NCBI GenBank assembly: GCA_002696035.1
Contig: NZQV01000025.1
Span: 1-60,355 of the forward strand
Origin: Balneola sp.
GTDB lineage: Bacteria; Bacteroidota; Rhodothermia; Balneolales; Balneolaceae
Reading direction: 5' to 3'
DNA length: 60,355 nt
Shown here in pieces: positions 43,205 through 49,990 of this stretch. The translations under genes and the position numbers were made by a program. A model generated the notes under the pieces. The model did not search any database, was not told the DNA's origin, and saw only the letters and a list, made by a program, of their open reading frames with translations. The first letter of the stretch is position 1, and the number at the start of each line of letters is the position of its first letter.

Positions 43205-45469
43205 TTAAAATGTTACGGTGTAAGAGATAGCAGGGAGAATGGGAAGTAAACTAACTTCTGTGCGATTAACAGGGTTTTCATCGAAATCGAAGTTATAGAA
43301 CCACACATTTCGGCGGCTATATACGTTGATGACCTGAAGCTGAAGTTCCGATTCCCCCCAGTCAAAAAAGGAGCCGCTTCGTGAGAATGAAATATCCATA
43401 CGGTGATAATTAGGGAGTCGTGATGCATTCACTTTCCCAACCGTAAATACGTTGGGTTGATTATTGGTCCAGGGGAGGTCAAATTGGGTATATCGCCCCA
43501 GAACTTCGGTATACGCCTGTCCGGTAGCGAAATTGAAGCTGCCGGTGAATTTCCATCGGTCAGAAAGGCGGTAGTTAGCCACAAGATTTATATCGTGCCG
43601 ACGATCATATTTTGGCGGATAGAATCGTCCACTCGCCTGAGGTTCGAAGATCCCGGAGTTGAATCCCGGAAACTTGCGCCAGGTGTAGCTGAGGGTATAT
43701 CCGATGAAGCCGGTAAATCGACCGGCGCGTTTTTCGAAGAAGAGCTCAGTTCCATAGGCGTATCCTTCACCAAAGCGAAAAATTTGAGGATAAGGGAGTC
43801 CGGCTACGTCTTGTAAAAAGGGATCCAGTTCAAACAGATCTTCCATGCTGCGGTAGTATATTTCTACATCAAACCCATAGTTTTCGAAGGGAATGGTTTT
43901 AGCGCCCAGGATAAATTGGTCACCATAGGCGGGAGGTACGCCATCGGCTGAGGTGATCCAGACATCGAAACCGGAAAAGGCTTCGTTTGAGATCAGCGTC
44001 AGGAATTGGTTGTACCGTCCATAAGCAGCTTGTAGCCTAAGCCAGTCGTTGGGGCGGTGTTCCATCGAAAATCTTGGTTCCAGCCGGAAATATTCCCCGG
44101 CAGAAAAATAATTGAGTCTCAGTCCCGGAGTGAAGATCCAGCGTTCGTTTGGCCGCCATTCATCCTGTACATACACCGAAGCATATTGATTCTGAATGCG
44201 GCTCGAGAAGGTATTGGCGTTATCAAAAGTATCCTGCAGCTTAAAAGTAAAAATACCACCCCACACGCCGGTTTTGATCTGATGATCGGGGTGAGGCTGA
44301 TATTCCAGGTCGCCCTTGATGGAAAAATCATAAATGTTGTTGGAACGGGTGAAGGGCGTTCCGCCAAGATCGAACTTTGGGAAATTGAAGTAGCGAGAGC
44401 CGGTTGCCACAAAATTGGAAAACAGTTTTTCGTTGAAAATATGGGTCCATGAACCGCTAAGGGTTTGGTTTCCATAATCGAGATTGAACTCGGCATCTTC
44501 AGCAAAAGGGAAGGTGACGCGATCCTGACCGGCATAGAAAGCGAGCGAAAGTTTGTCGTTGGGCGTGGCATCATAATTCACTTTTCCATTGAAATCATAG
44601 AAGTAGAATTTGGAAGGTACGCCGTCAATGGTTTGGCGAAGTCCGGCCAGCAGTGGTTCGAGCGTTGATCGACGAGCGGCAAACATCCAGGAACCTTTGC
44701 TGTAAGGACCTTCAACCGAAGCGCGGGAAGCAAGCATGCCTGCAGTTACCGAACCTGCCACTTCGTTCCGGTTTCCGTCTTTATTGTAGATGGTGAGAAC
44801 CGAACCCAGTCGACCGCCATATTCCGCCGGGTAGCCGCCTTTATATAATCGAACATCTTTAATGGCATCGGGATTGAAGGTTGAAAAGAATCCGAAAAAA
44901 TGACTCGGATTGTAAACGGTGGTTCGGTCCAGCAAGATCAGTGTTTGGTCCGGACTGCCCCCGCGAATATACAAACCACTGGAAAAATCAGAAGCCGCTT
45001 TTACGCCAGGCAGCTGCTGGATGGAGCGAAATACATCGGCTTCAAAAACCGATGGCAATTTTTTGATGAGTTCTGTATTCACCTGCACGCGCCCGATGTT
45101 CTTTTGCTCTTCCTCTTCACGTTGCGAGCGAACCACAATTTCCTCGAGTTCTACATTTTCGGGTGTGAGCTCAATATCGAGACGAAGATTCTGCCCTGCT
45201 TCAAGCGTAATTTTCTGCCGGAATGCCTGGTATCCCACAAAACTGCAAAAGAGCGTGTAGGTGCCCGGTTCAATATCGGTAAGTGAATAGTAGCCTAAAG
45301 TGTTAGTGGCGGTTCCTTTGCGGGTATCCAGCAGTCCCACGTTGGCGCTGATGAGCGTTTCACCGGTCTCTGTATCCGAAACAAAGCCATTTATAGATGC
45401 CGACTGTGCAAAAACTGCGATGTTTGTAAAAAGAAAAAGCCCCGTGATCAGTAATATATATCGATGCAT
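43205..45469 (-). CDS. TonB-dependent receptor with carboxypeptidase-regulatory-like extension
   Basis: The ATG at 45469 begins a good signal peptide (MHRYILLITGLFLFTNIAVF then AQS); the in-frame ATG 13 codons upstream is less likely. A CarboxypepD_reg-like domain (about 25-110: INGFVSDTETGETLISANVG) is followed by the plug (LPSVFEADVFRSIQQLPGVK, then GLYIRGGSPDQTLILLDRTT and PAEYGGRLGSVLTI) and a beta barrel ending in the aromatic-containing strand AISYTVTF. Imports an unknown ligand with TonB energy. Operon with the DUF4249 gene. Confidence 0.93.
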   Translation of the reverse strand: MHRYILLITGLFLFTNIAVFAQSASINGFVSDTETGETLISANVGLLDTRKGTATNTLGYYSLTDIEPGTYTLFCSFVGYQAFRQKITLEAGQNLRLDIELTPENVELEEIVVRSQREEEEQKNIGRVQVNTELIKKLPSVFEADVFRSIQQLPGVKAASDFSSGLYIRGGSPDQTLILLDRTTVYNPSHFFGFFSTFNPDAIKDVRLYKGGYPAEYGGRLGSVLTIYNKDGNRNEVAGSVTAGMLASRASVEGPYSKGSWMFAARRSTLEPLLAGLRQTIDGVPSKFYFYDFNGKVNYDATPNDKLSLAFYAGQDRVTFPFAEDAEFNLDYGNQTLSGSWTHIFNEKLFSNFVATGSRYFNFPKFDLGGTPFTRSNNIYDFSIKGDLEYQPHPDHQIKTGVWGGIFTFKLQDTFDNANTFSSRIQNQYASVYVQDEWRPNERWIFTPGLRLNYFSAGEYFRLEPRFSMEHRPNDWLRLQAAYGRYNQFLTLISNEAFSGFDVWITSADGVPPAYGDQFILGAKTIPFENYGFDVEIYYRSMEDLFELDPFLQDVAGLPYPQIFRFGEGYAYGTELFFEKRAGRFTGFIGYTLSYTWRKFPGFNSGIFEPQASGRFYPPKYDRRHDINLVANYRLSDRWKFTGSFNFATGQAYTEVLGRYTQFDLPWTNNQPNVFTVGKVNASRLPNYHRMDISFSRSGSFFDWGESELQLQVINVYSRRNVWFYNFDFDENPVNRTEVSLLPILPAISYTVTF

Positions 45470-45679
45470 AAAGATAATTGTCAGAAGTTTATTCCGAGCT
45501 AATTGCACGTAAAAGTACTCATAAAGTTGCCAAGAATTTCAGGGTTATCCATAGAATCTAAAATTAGCGAATAAGGTTCAATCCAAATAAATAAACCCAA
45601 AATATTTGCAATTGCAGAACTGTTTGCTGATTCTATCTGTTACGTTTTGGAAATAACGATAACCTGAAATTCAAAGACA

Positions 45680-46105
45680 TTGATTTTTGTAACGCGACGA
45701 GCTCATTTCAACGCTGCCCACCGGCTCCATAACTCTGACAAGAGTGAAGAGTGGAACCGGAAAACGTTCGGCAAATGCAACTACCCAAACTGGCACGGGC
45801 ATAATTATATCATTGAAGTAACCGTAGCCGGCGAACCGGATCCTGAAACGGGATTTGTAATAGATCTTGGGAAATTGAAATCCATTATCAAAGAGAAAAT
45901 TCTAGATCCCTGTGACCACAGGAACCTGAATCTGGATGTACCTTTTTTGAAGGGAATGATCCCAACAACCGAGGTTTTAGTGCGTGCCTTTTTTGAACAA
46001 TTACGTGCTGATGTGGAAGCAGCCTGCACCAATGGCGGTAAATTATACAAAGTGAAATTATACGAGACGGAACGAAACGTAGCAGAGTATTGTCCTTATC
46101 GCTGA
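45680..46105 (+). CDS. queD: 6-pyruvoyl-tetrahydropterin synthase / QueD family enzyme
   Basis: Zinc enzyme that makes 6-carboxytetrahydropterin for queuosine or acts in pterin synthesis. The zinc histidines are in FNAAHRLHN and NWHGHNY; the catalytic acid region CDHRNLNLDV and the ligand-binding IPTTEVLVRAFFE and LYETERNVAEY are present. The only plausible start in frame is TTG at 45680, since an in-frame TGA lies at 45665-45667 and no ATG or GTG precedes the conserved N-terminus. 141 residues. It marks the chromosomal edge of the phage-like element. Confidence 0.9.
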   Translation: MIFVTRRAHFNAAHRLHNSDKSEEWNRKTFGKCNYPNWHGHNYIIEVTVAGEPDPETGFVIDLGKLKSIIKEKILDPCDHRNLNLDVPFLKGMIPTTEVLVRAFFEQLRADVEAACTNGGKLYKVKLYETERNVAEYCPYR

Positions 46106-46144
46106 ATGCTTTCGTTAAGGTTTTGTTTTGATTTATTTTATAGT

Positions 46145-46182
46145 ACTGTGGTATAACTTGTTTACCACACATATACCACAGT
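46145..46182. promoter_or_regulatory. Candidate attachment / integrase-binding inverted repeat
   Basis: ACTGTGGTAT (46145-46154) and ATACCACAGT (46173-46182) are a perfect 10-bp inverted repeat, and TTTACCACAC between them is a third copy of the TACCACA core. It sits 40 bp past queD and 99 bp from the integrase stop, where an attL with integrase sites is expected. No T-tail, so a terminator is less likely. Confidence 0.45.
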
Positions 46183-46280
46183 CAACTTGAAATTATTTAT
46201 TGATATTGTCAAATGACGCAACAATATGATTAATTTTTTCCCAGTTTATGCGATAAGTTGTGTAGCTGAGAAAGGTGGTA

Positions 46281-47414
46281 TCAATAATCTAACGCATTAG
46301 ATTTTATTTCCTCGAGAGCAGCATCAACATTGTGGTGGGTATATTTAGCCAGACTCCTATCATCTTTGTGCCTGGTTAATTGTTTTATAACTCTGTTTCT
46401 TAATTTAAGATCATCCATGCAATACATAACAAATGAGTGTCGAAGGCTATGGAAAGTTATGGTTTCAGCTCTCTTTGGATCGTTTCGGAAGTAGTACCTG
46501 ATTAGATTCTTGAATTTTCGGCTTGCATATCCGGCACGGTGCCCACTGAATAGAACTTCATTTCCTTTGTTCTTGCTTATCAATTCCTTTAACAGTGGCC
46601 TGGCTTCCGGGAGGGTAGGCATAATCTCTTCATCAAGCTGCGACTTGGGATTGTATTCCCCGCCAATTCTTATCACCTTAAGATCTTCTCTTACCCATGA
46701 GGGCTTTAGAGCAAAAAGATCACTTATTCTCATGCCAGTGTAGAAAGCAAGCCTTATTATTGGTTCAATCCAGTGCAAGGGTTTGCTGTATCTTTTTTTA
46801 TTCTCCGTGACCTCAAATTCAGCAAATGAAGGGATTGATGCAATAATATCCTCCATCTCTTCTTTAGTGAGCCATTCCTTGGATGTTACAATGTTTTTTG
46901 ATTTTCGCTCACGATTTGTAGCATAGATCTCCACATCCATTTCAATATTGTATCCTTCTTTTTGAATCCTCTTATAGAATCCAGATAGCACAGCATTTCT
47001 ATTCTCTCTGGTTCCAAAAGATTCAGAGTCATTTACGTATTCTTCCCAGAAGTCTTTGCTCAGATCGGTTAGGTCTCTATTACCATATTCTCGTAATAGG
47101 TAATTAAGCATGTATTTGTACTTCTTAATGGTAGAGGGTGCAAGTATCTTTGACTGCTTCTTCATGAACAGTTCTATAGCATCTGACAGGAGAATCCCTT
47201 CTTTCTTTTTTCGCTTTTTCTCCCATGGATCATATTTGTTGTGTTTGAACTCATATTCCAGATCTCTTTTAATGATTTTCATCTGGTGTTCGGTGTATCC
47301 CATTTCGGGATCGACATCCTTCCTTTTATAGTATAATTCTTTTCTTTTGGGAGACCGGTTGGCATCGTAAAAAGAAAGTCTCCAATAATCTCCTTTTTCA
47401 GTAAGTGAAGCCAT
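46281..47414 (-). CDS. int: Tyrosine recombinase (phage integrase)
   Basis: Catalyses site-specific integration and excision. 377 residues. N-terminal arm-binding/AP2-like region (about 1-60, YWRLSFYDANRSPKRKELYY), SAM-like core-binding domain (about 80-180, LAPSTIKKYKYMLNYLLREY) and catalytic domain with R in FYTGMRISDLFAL, HSLRH (R325, H326) and the nucleophile Y358 in AKYTHHN. Last gene of a leftward chain, 5 bp after a small gene. It reads toward the putative attachment site, as in many prophages. Confidence 0.95.
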   Translation of the reverse strand: MASLTEKGDYWRLSFYDANRSPKRKELYYKRKDVDPEMGYTEHQMKIIKRDLEYEFKHNKYDPWEKKRKKKEGILLSDAIELFMKKQSKILAPSTIKKYKYMLNYLLREYGNRDLTDLSKDFWEEYVNDSESFGTRENRNAVLSGFYKRIQKEGYNIEMDVEIYATNRERKSKNIVTSKEWLTKEEMEDIIASIPSFAEFEVTENKKRYSKPLHWIEPIIRLAFYTGMRISDLFALKPSWVREDLKVIRIGGEYNPKSQLDEEIMPTLPEARPLLKELISKNKGNEVLFSGHRAGYASRKFKNLIRYYFRNDPKRAETITFHSLRHSFVMYCMDDLKLRNRVIKQLTRHKDDRSLAKYTHHNVDAALEEIKSNALDY

Positions 47415-47419
47415 GGTAT

Positions 47420-47614
47420 TTACCTGTTTTCTACTGCCTCAATAAACTGCTTTGTTAGGTGCTTTTCATCAACCATATTTCGTTGCATTTTAGGCAGGTC
47501 AATGTAGTAGTAACACAGTAGTTTTTTGCGCAAATCCAGGAGGGTTTCCCGGGTGTTTTCTGAGAAATTTCTATTATACATAATATTATTATGAAGGTGG
47601 TTTTGCCTTTTCAT
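47420..47614 (-). CDS. Small basic protein upstream of the integrase (excisionase candidate)
   Basis: 64 residues, basic, no recognised domain: MKRQNHLHNNIMYNRNFSEN, TRETLLDLRKKLLCYYYIDL and HLTKQFIEAVENR. Its stop is 5 bp before the integrase ATG and its ATG overlaps the preceding small frame by four bases. The position suggests a recombination directionality factor, but no HTH is evident, so this is a guess. Confidence 0.5.
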   Translation of the reverse strand: MKRQNHLHNNIMYNRNFSENTRETLLDLRKKLLCYYYIDLPKMQRNMVDEKHLTKQFIEAVENR

Positions 47615-47901
47615 TGTTTGAACATTGAATAAAATTGAGGGGCGATTTTACCGTTTTTAGTTAAATGTGAGCATAAAAGCTTTTTATGTTGACATAAAAG
47701 CTTTAAATGTTGACATAATAACACAGAGTAGAGTAGAGTAGAGTAGAGTAGAGTAGAGTAGACAACAACAACGCGTACGTGCGCATGCGCGCAAGGTTTT
47801 TTTTGTGTTTTTTTGCGCAACTTTTTGAGGGTGTTTTTTTTATCTAAAAGCACACATAAAAAGAGAGCTGTTTTTGGAGGTATATCTTTCAGCATTGGCA
47901 T
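47611..47901 (-). CDS. Doubtful 96-codon frame containing a pentanucleotide repeat
   Basis: Its start overlaps the stop of the 55-residue gene and its stop overlaps the next start (ATGA), which suggests translational coupling. The product is odd: a polybasic N-terminus (KLRKKTQKKP), then repeated STLLY from seven GAGTA units, then CQHLKLLCQHKKLLC from the iterons. It also contains runs of 7-8 T. It may be real, or the region may be noncoding control DNA that happens to be open. Confidence 0.3.
   Translation of the reverse strand: MPMLKDIPPKTALFLCVLLDKKNTLKKLRKKTQKKPCAHAHVRVVVVYSTLLYSTLLYSVLLCQHLKLLCQHKKLLCSHLTKNGKIAPQFYSMFKQ
47665..47716. repeat. Three helically phased iterons upstream of the integrase genes
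   Basis: ATGTGAGCAT (47665-47674), ATGTTGACAT (47686-47695) and ATGTTGACAT (47707-47716) are spaced exactly 21 bp. The spacers TAAAAGCTTTTT and TAAAAGCTTTAA are nearly identical and carry AAAGCTTT palindromes. They lie about 50-100 bp before the small gene/integrase pair, as expected for a regulator or integrase arm-site array. Confidence 0.7.
47726..47760. repeat. Pentanucleotide repeat (GAGTA)7
   Basis: Seven perfect tandem copies of GAGTA. The unit is not a multiple of three, so slippage by one unit would shift the 96-codon frame that runs through it. Confidence 0.95.
47771..47793. other. 23-bp alternating purine-pyrimidine tract (Z-DNA-prone)
   Basis: Every base alternates purine/pyrimidine from 47771 to 47793, including CGCG, GCGCATGCGCGC and CGTACG. 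GC-rich in an AT-rich setting. GCGCAA at 47790-47794 can pair with TTGCGC at 47813-47818 across a T-rich loop. Confidence 0.8.
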
Positions 47902-48056
47902 ACCTTTCTGAGCTCTTCTTTATCAGCCAGTAAAAGTTGTTGTTCGAGCGTGATGTAGATGAAGTAATGATGCACGTATTCCCAGGCGATTCTTTTGACC
48001 GGTTCGACTTTCTCTAACTGGGGATCATTTGGAAAAGAGGGTTGCGGGTTGTGCAT
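47889..48056 (-). CDS. 55-residue phage protein, function unknown
   Basis: Reads MHNPQPSFPNDPQLEKVEPV, KRIAWEYVHHYFIYITLEQQ, LLLADKEELRKVCQC. The composition and a helical C-terminal half look like a real protein. Its stop overlaps the next start by eleven bases. It is in the leftward chain to the integrase. No family recognised. Confidence 0.6.
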   Translation of the reverse strand: MHNPQPSFPNDPQLEKVEPVKRIAWEYVHHYFIYITLEQQLLLADKEELRKVCQC

Positions 48057-48098
48057 AATTGAATTAATTTTTTAAAAAATATTTCTGTGGAGGATGAT

Positions 48099-48287
48099 AT
48101 GGTTCAATTTCATATTGATAATAAAACCGGGCGCAATGTTTCAGTTGTTCGTTCCAGATCCGACAATGGAAATATCAACATTGATGTTACCGTTGAGCCC
48201 CTTGATGAAGGAGAAACTGCTTCCGGGCCTGACAACGAAAGTGACACCCCACCCACTGGAATGAGTGAAGACGATCTCGAAGACTGA
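48099..48287 (+). CDS. Acidic 62-residue frame, antisense to the next entry
   Basis: MVQFHIDNKTGRNVSVVRS, then acidic PLDEGETASGPDNESDT and GMSEDDLED. GGAGG lies 5 bp before the ATG, the best ribosome site in this part, which argues it is real. It would be the only rightward gene in a leftward block and overlaps the 77-codon frame on the other strand. Confidence 0.4.
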   Translation: MVQFHIDNKTGRNVSVVRSRSDNGNINIDVTVEPLDEGETASGPDNESDTPPTGMSEDDLED

Positions 48288-48374
48288 TCCATAGCCTTTC
48301 AGGTTAAAATTTACTTGTTCTCCTACATCCGCTTTTTCTACAGCTTCTCTAAATGATTCTTCAAGTTCGTGCAT
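48141..48374 (-). CDS. 77-residue phage protein, function unknown (competes with antisense frame)
   Basis: MHELEESFREAVEKADVGEQ, then a beta-rich stretch VFEIVFTHSSGWGVTFVVRP and NGNINVDISIVGSG. It fits the leftward orientation of its neighbours and its first 29 codons lie outside the antisense frame. Only an A-rich AAGAAA precedes the ATG. Which of the two frames is used cannot be settled by eye. Confidence 0.4.
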   Translation of the reverse strand: MHELEESFREAVEKADVGEQVNFNLKGYGSVFEIVFTHSSGWGVTFVVRPGSSFSFIKGLNGNINVDISIVGSGTNN

Positions 48375-48482
48375 GTTTTCTTATTTGAGTGGGTGAATTT
48401 TACTCAGGTCAACTTTTAACGGGTTTTTGGTAGTCTTGTATGGGTTGGGGTGTTATCGCTTGGTAGCATTTAAATTTGAGGG

Positions 48483-49004
48483 TTAATCCATTTCTAATTT
48501 TTTGACTACCCAATTATCTTCAGATGGTTCTTCGACCCAACAACTAAATCCTGTTCTTACTGTAGTGCCGTATGAGTTCTCAGAATCTACGTAGGAGTGT
48601 ACCTGAGCTCCATCACCATCTTTAAATGTATTTTGAAACTTGTTTCCTGATGCGCGGGGGAAAACAGCCGTTGCTGGTTTTTTAAGTCTCTTCTTTACCA
48701 ATTGCTCACAAACATAGTAGGCTGATGACTTGTCAATAAATCCGAACTCATTATTTTTTGGTTCTTTTTTAGGAGCGGCAGCCTGTGCTTCTTTTTCAGG
48801 TTTATTTATCTCATACTGAGAGTCCGGCTCATCTCCTGATCCATTTGTAGATAGATTGCTACCAATAAATCCAATTACGATTAACAACCCGGCTATAACC
48901 ATAAAGCTTCTCATTCTTACAGATCTATCATCTTTAAACCCACAATTCGAGCAGTAGGGTTCAAAGAGTCCTTTGTCATGATGGCAACGGTCGCAAATAC
49001 TCAT
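48483..49004 (-). CDS. Zinc-ribbon membrane protein, immunity-type candidate
   Basis: 173 residues. The N-terminal zinc ribbon CDRCHHDKGLFEPYCSNC (CxxC...CxxC) is followed by one TM helix (FMVIAGLLIVIGFIGSNL), a charged linker, and a C-terminal domain with YVCEQLVKKRLKKPATAVFP and VHSYVDSENSYGTTVRTGFS. That domain occurs in many prophage membrane proteins (recalled). Near the repressor, a superinfection-exclusion or lysogenic-conversion role is plausible but unproven. First gene of the leftward block, with a perfect palindrome about 150 bp upstream. Confidence 0.65.
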   Translation of the reverse strand: MSICDRCHHDKGLFEPYCSNCGFKDDRSVRMRSFMVIAGLLIVIGFIGSNLSTNGSGDEPDSQYEINKPEKEAQAAAPKKEPKNNEFGFIDKSSAYYVCEQLVKKRLKKPATAVFPRASGNKFQNTFKDGDGAQVHSYVDSENSYGTTVRTGFSCWVEEPSEDNWVVKKLEMD

Positions 49005-49149
49005 TTTATCAAATTTTAGTTCTCGTTTAGGCTAACAAAGAGAACATTTTAAAAAAATCTTAACTGACTGTCTCCCAAAATCTTATATATTTATCGCTCC
49101 AATTTTTCTATGAGGGTTCTCTGACGTTGGCTATAAATCTAAACCCTTA

Positions 49150-49168
49150 ACTGACACGAGGTGTCAGT
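49150..49168. promoter_or_regulatory. 19-bp perfect palindrome, left operator candidate
   Basis: ACTGACACGAGGTGTCAGT, 8-bp arms around GAG, in the 223-bp gap between the repressor stop and the start of the leftward zinc-ribbon gene. It is followed by AC, CATTTGTAG and GTTAACAAAA (49191-49200), the same series of elements as beside the repressor start. A partial copy, ACTGACTGTC, lies at about 49063. Confidence 0.6.
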
Positions 49169-49211
49169 ACCCATTTGTAGTTTACATGTGGTTAACAAAA
49201 TTGGAGTACAC

Positions 49212-49406
49212 ATGAATAATTCTATTTCTATTCAATCAGCTTATGAATCCGTTGATTTAGCAATTCAGACAATTCGTCAATTTGTTTTTTTAGCTGAACA
49301 TTTTTTTTCAACTCATCCTGATCTGGCTCTTCAAGTCTATCTTGATTTAATCGATCTTTTAAAATCTCTACATGATCTTTTAGATCTTCTACATTATCGA
49401 GCATAA
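49212..49406 (+). CDS. Small leucine-rich frame antisense to the repressor 3' end
   Basis: 64 codons: MNNSISIQSAYESVDLAIQT, then LALQVYLDLIDLLKSLHDLL. GGAG lies 6 bp before the ATG and a leader like that of the 49718 gene precedes it, yet all but eight codons overlap the repressor's coiled-coil coding region on the other strand, which can by itself generate a leucine-rich antisense frame. Confidence 0.25.
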   Translation: MNNSISIQSAYESVDLAIQTIRQFVFLAEHFFSTHPDLALQVYLDLIDLLKSLHDLLDLLHYRA

Positions 49407-49653
49407 TTTGAGAGCGGCCATAATGCATTGGAGGCTCACCAGTCTTGAGGTATCTCACACTAATTGTGGGATATACCTCAAGTATTATATTCAAATCAAT
49501 CCCCCTGCTTTTCCAGTTGGTTAAGTTATTTCCTGACTTAAAACCAAGCTTCTTACCCAATTCCCCTAAGGTATTGCAATCAGAGGCCTTAAGTAGCCTC
49601 TCTACTTGGTCTTCGTATGGTTTTTTGCTATCTGTGAGTTTTTTGTTTGACAT
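49228..49653 (-). CDS. CI-type phage repressor
   Basis: Maintains lysogeny by binding operators. 141 residues. N-terminal Bac_CI_repr HTH (about 15-80): VERLLKASDCNTLGELGKKL, FKSGNNLTNWKSRGI and TISVRYLKTGEPPM. The C-terminal half is a coiled coil (DLKDHVEILKDRLNQDRLEE, then KKQIDELSELLNQRIHKL) in place of the S24 peptidase domain, so it should oligomerise but not be cleaved by RecA. Divergent from the HTH gene at 49718 across 64 bp. Confidence 0.88.
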   Translation of the reverse strand: MSNKKLTDSKKPYEDQVERLLKASDCNTLGELGKKLGFKSGNNLTNWKSRGIDLNIILEVYPTISVRYLKTGEPPMHYGRSQIMLDNVEDLKDHVEILKDRLNQDRLEEPDQDELKKNVQLKKQIDELSELLNQRIHKLIE

Positions 49654-49670
49654 TCACACAACCTGTGAGT
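49632..49670. promoter_or_regulatory. Right operator candidate between repressor and rightward HTH gene
   Basis: TCACACAACCTGTGA (49654-49668) is a 5-5-5 palindrome touching the repressor ATG. CTGTGAGT occurs both here (49663-49670) and 31 bp away inside the gene (49632-49639). Repressor bound here would cover the divergent promoters. Confidence 0.55.
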
Positions 49671-49717
49671 ACATTTGAAGCGAGTTAACAAAACAACAAT
49701 TCAAAACCAATATAGCA

Positions 49718-49978
49718 ATGCCATCACAATTAGGAAATACAACATGGTACACCGTTCAAGAGGTTGCTGATTGCTTGGGTAAATCCTACAACACTATTGC
49801 AACTCGCCTCAAAGAAGGGCAGATCGCATATAGCGAAGTAAGTGACAACAAAGTAATTGCTCATAAGGATTTAGTTAAAGCTCTAGACAGAGCTAATCTG
49901 CCTGAGAGCATTATTGATTTTCGCCTTGGTGTTAAATCACCAAAGACTGTAAGTAAGATCAAACAACCTACATTATAA
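49718..49978 (+). CDS. HTH_17/excisionase-type DNA-binding protein (Cro-position)
   Basis: 86 residues with a MerR-like winged HTH: WYTVQEVADCLGKSYNTIAT, RLKEGQIAYSEVSDNKVIAH and KDLVKAL. First rightward gene, divergent from the repressor, where a Cro-like or early activator sits in temperate phages. The fold is typical of excisionases but the position is far from the integrase, so a regulatory role is favoured. Confidence 0.75.
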   Translation: MPSQLGNTTWYTVQEVADCLGKSYNTIATRLKEGQIAYSEVSDNKVIAHKDLVKALDRANLPESIIDFRLGVKSPKTVSKIKQPTL

Positions 49979-49990
49979 AATCTCATAGGA

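Noticed and set aside
46106-46280. tRNA or tmRNA as the integration target
   Set aside because: No cloverleaf, CCA end or tmRNA features can be read on either strand near the integrase.
47726-47760. CRISPR-like reading of the tandem GAGTA array and nearby iterons
   Set aside because: The units are 5 bp and 21 bp with no unique spacers, and there are no cas genes in the window.
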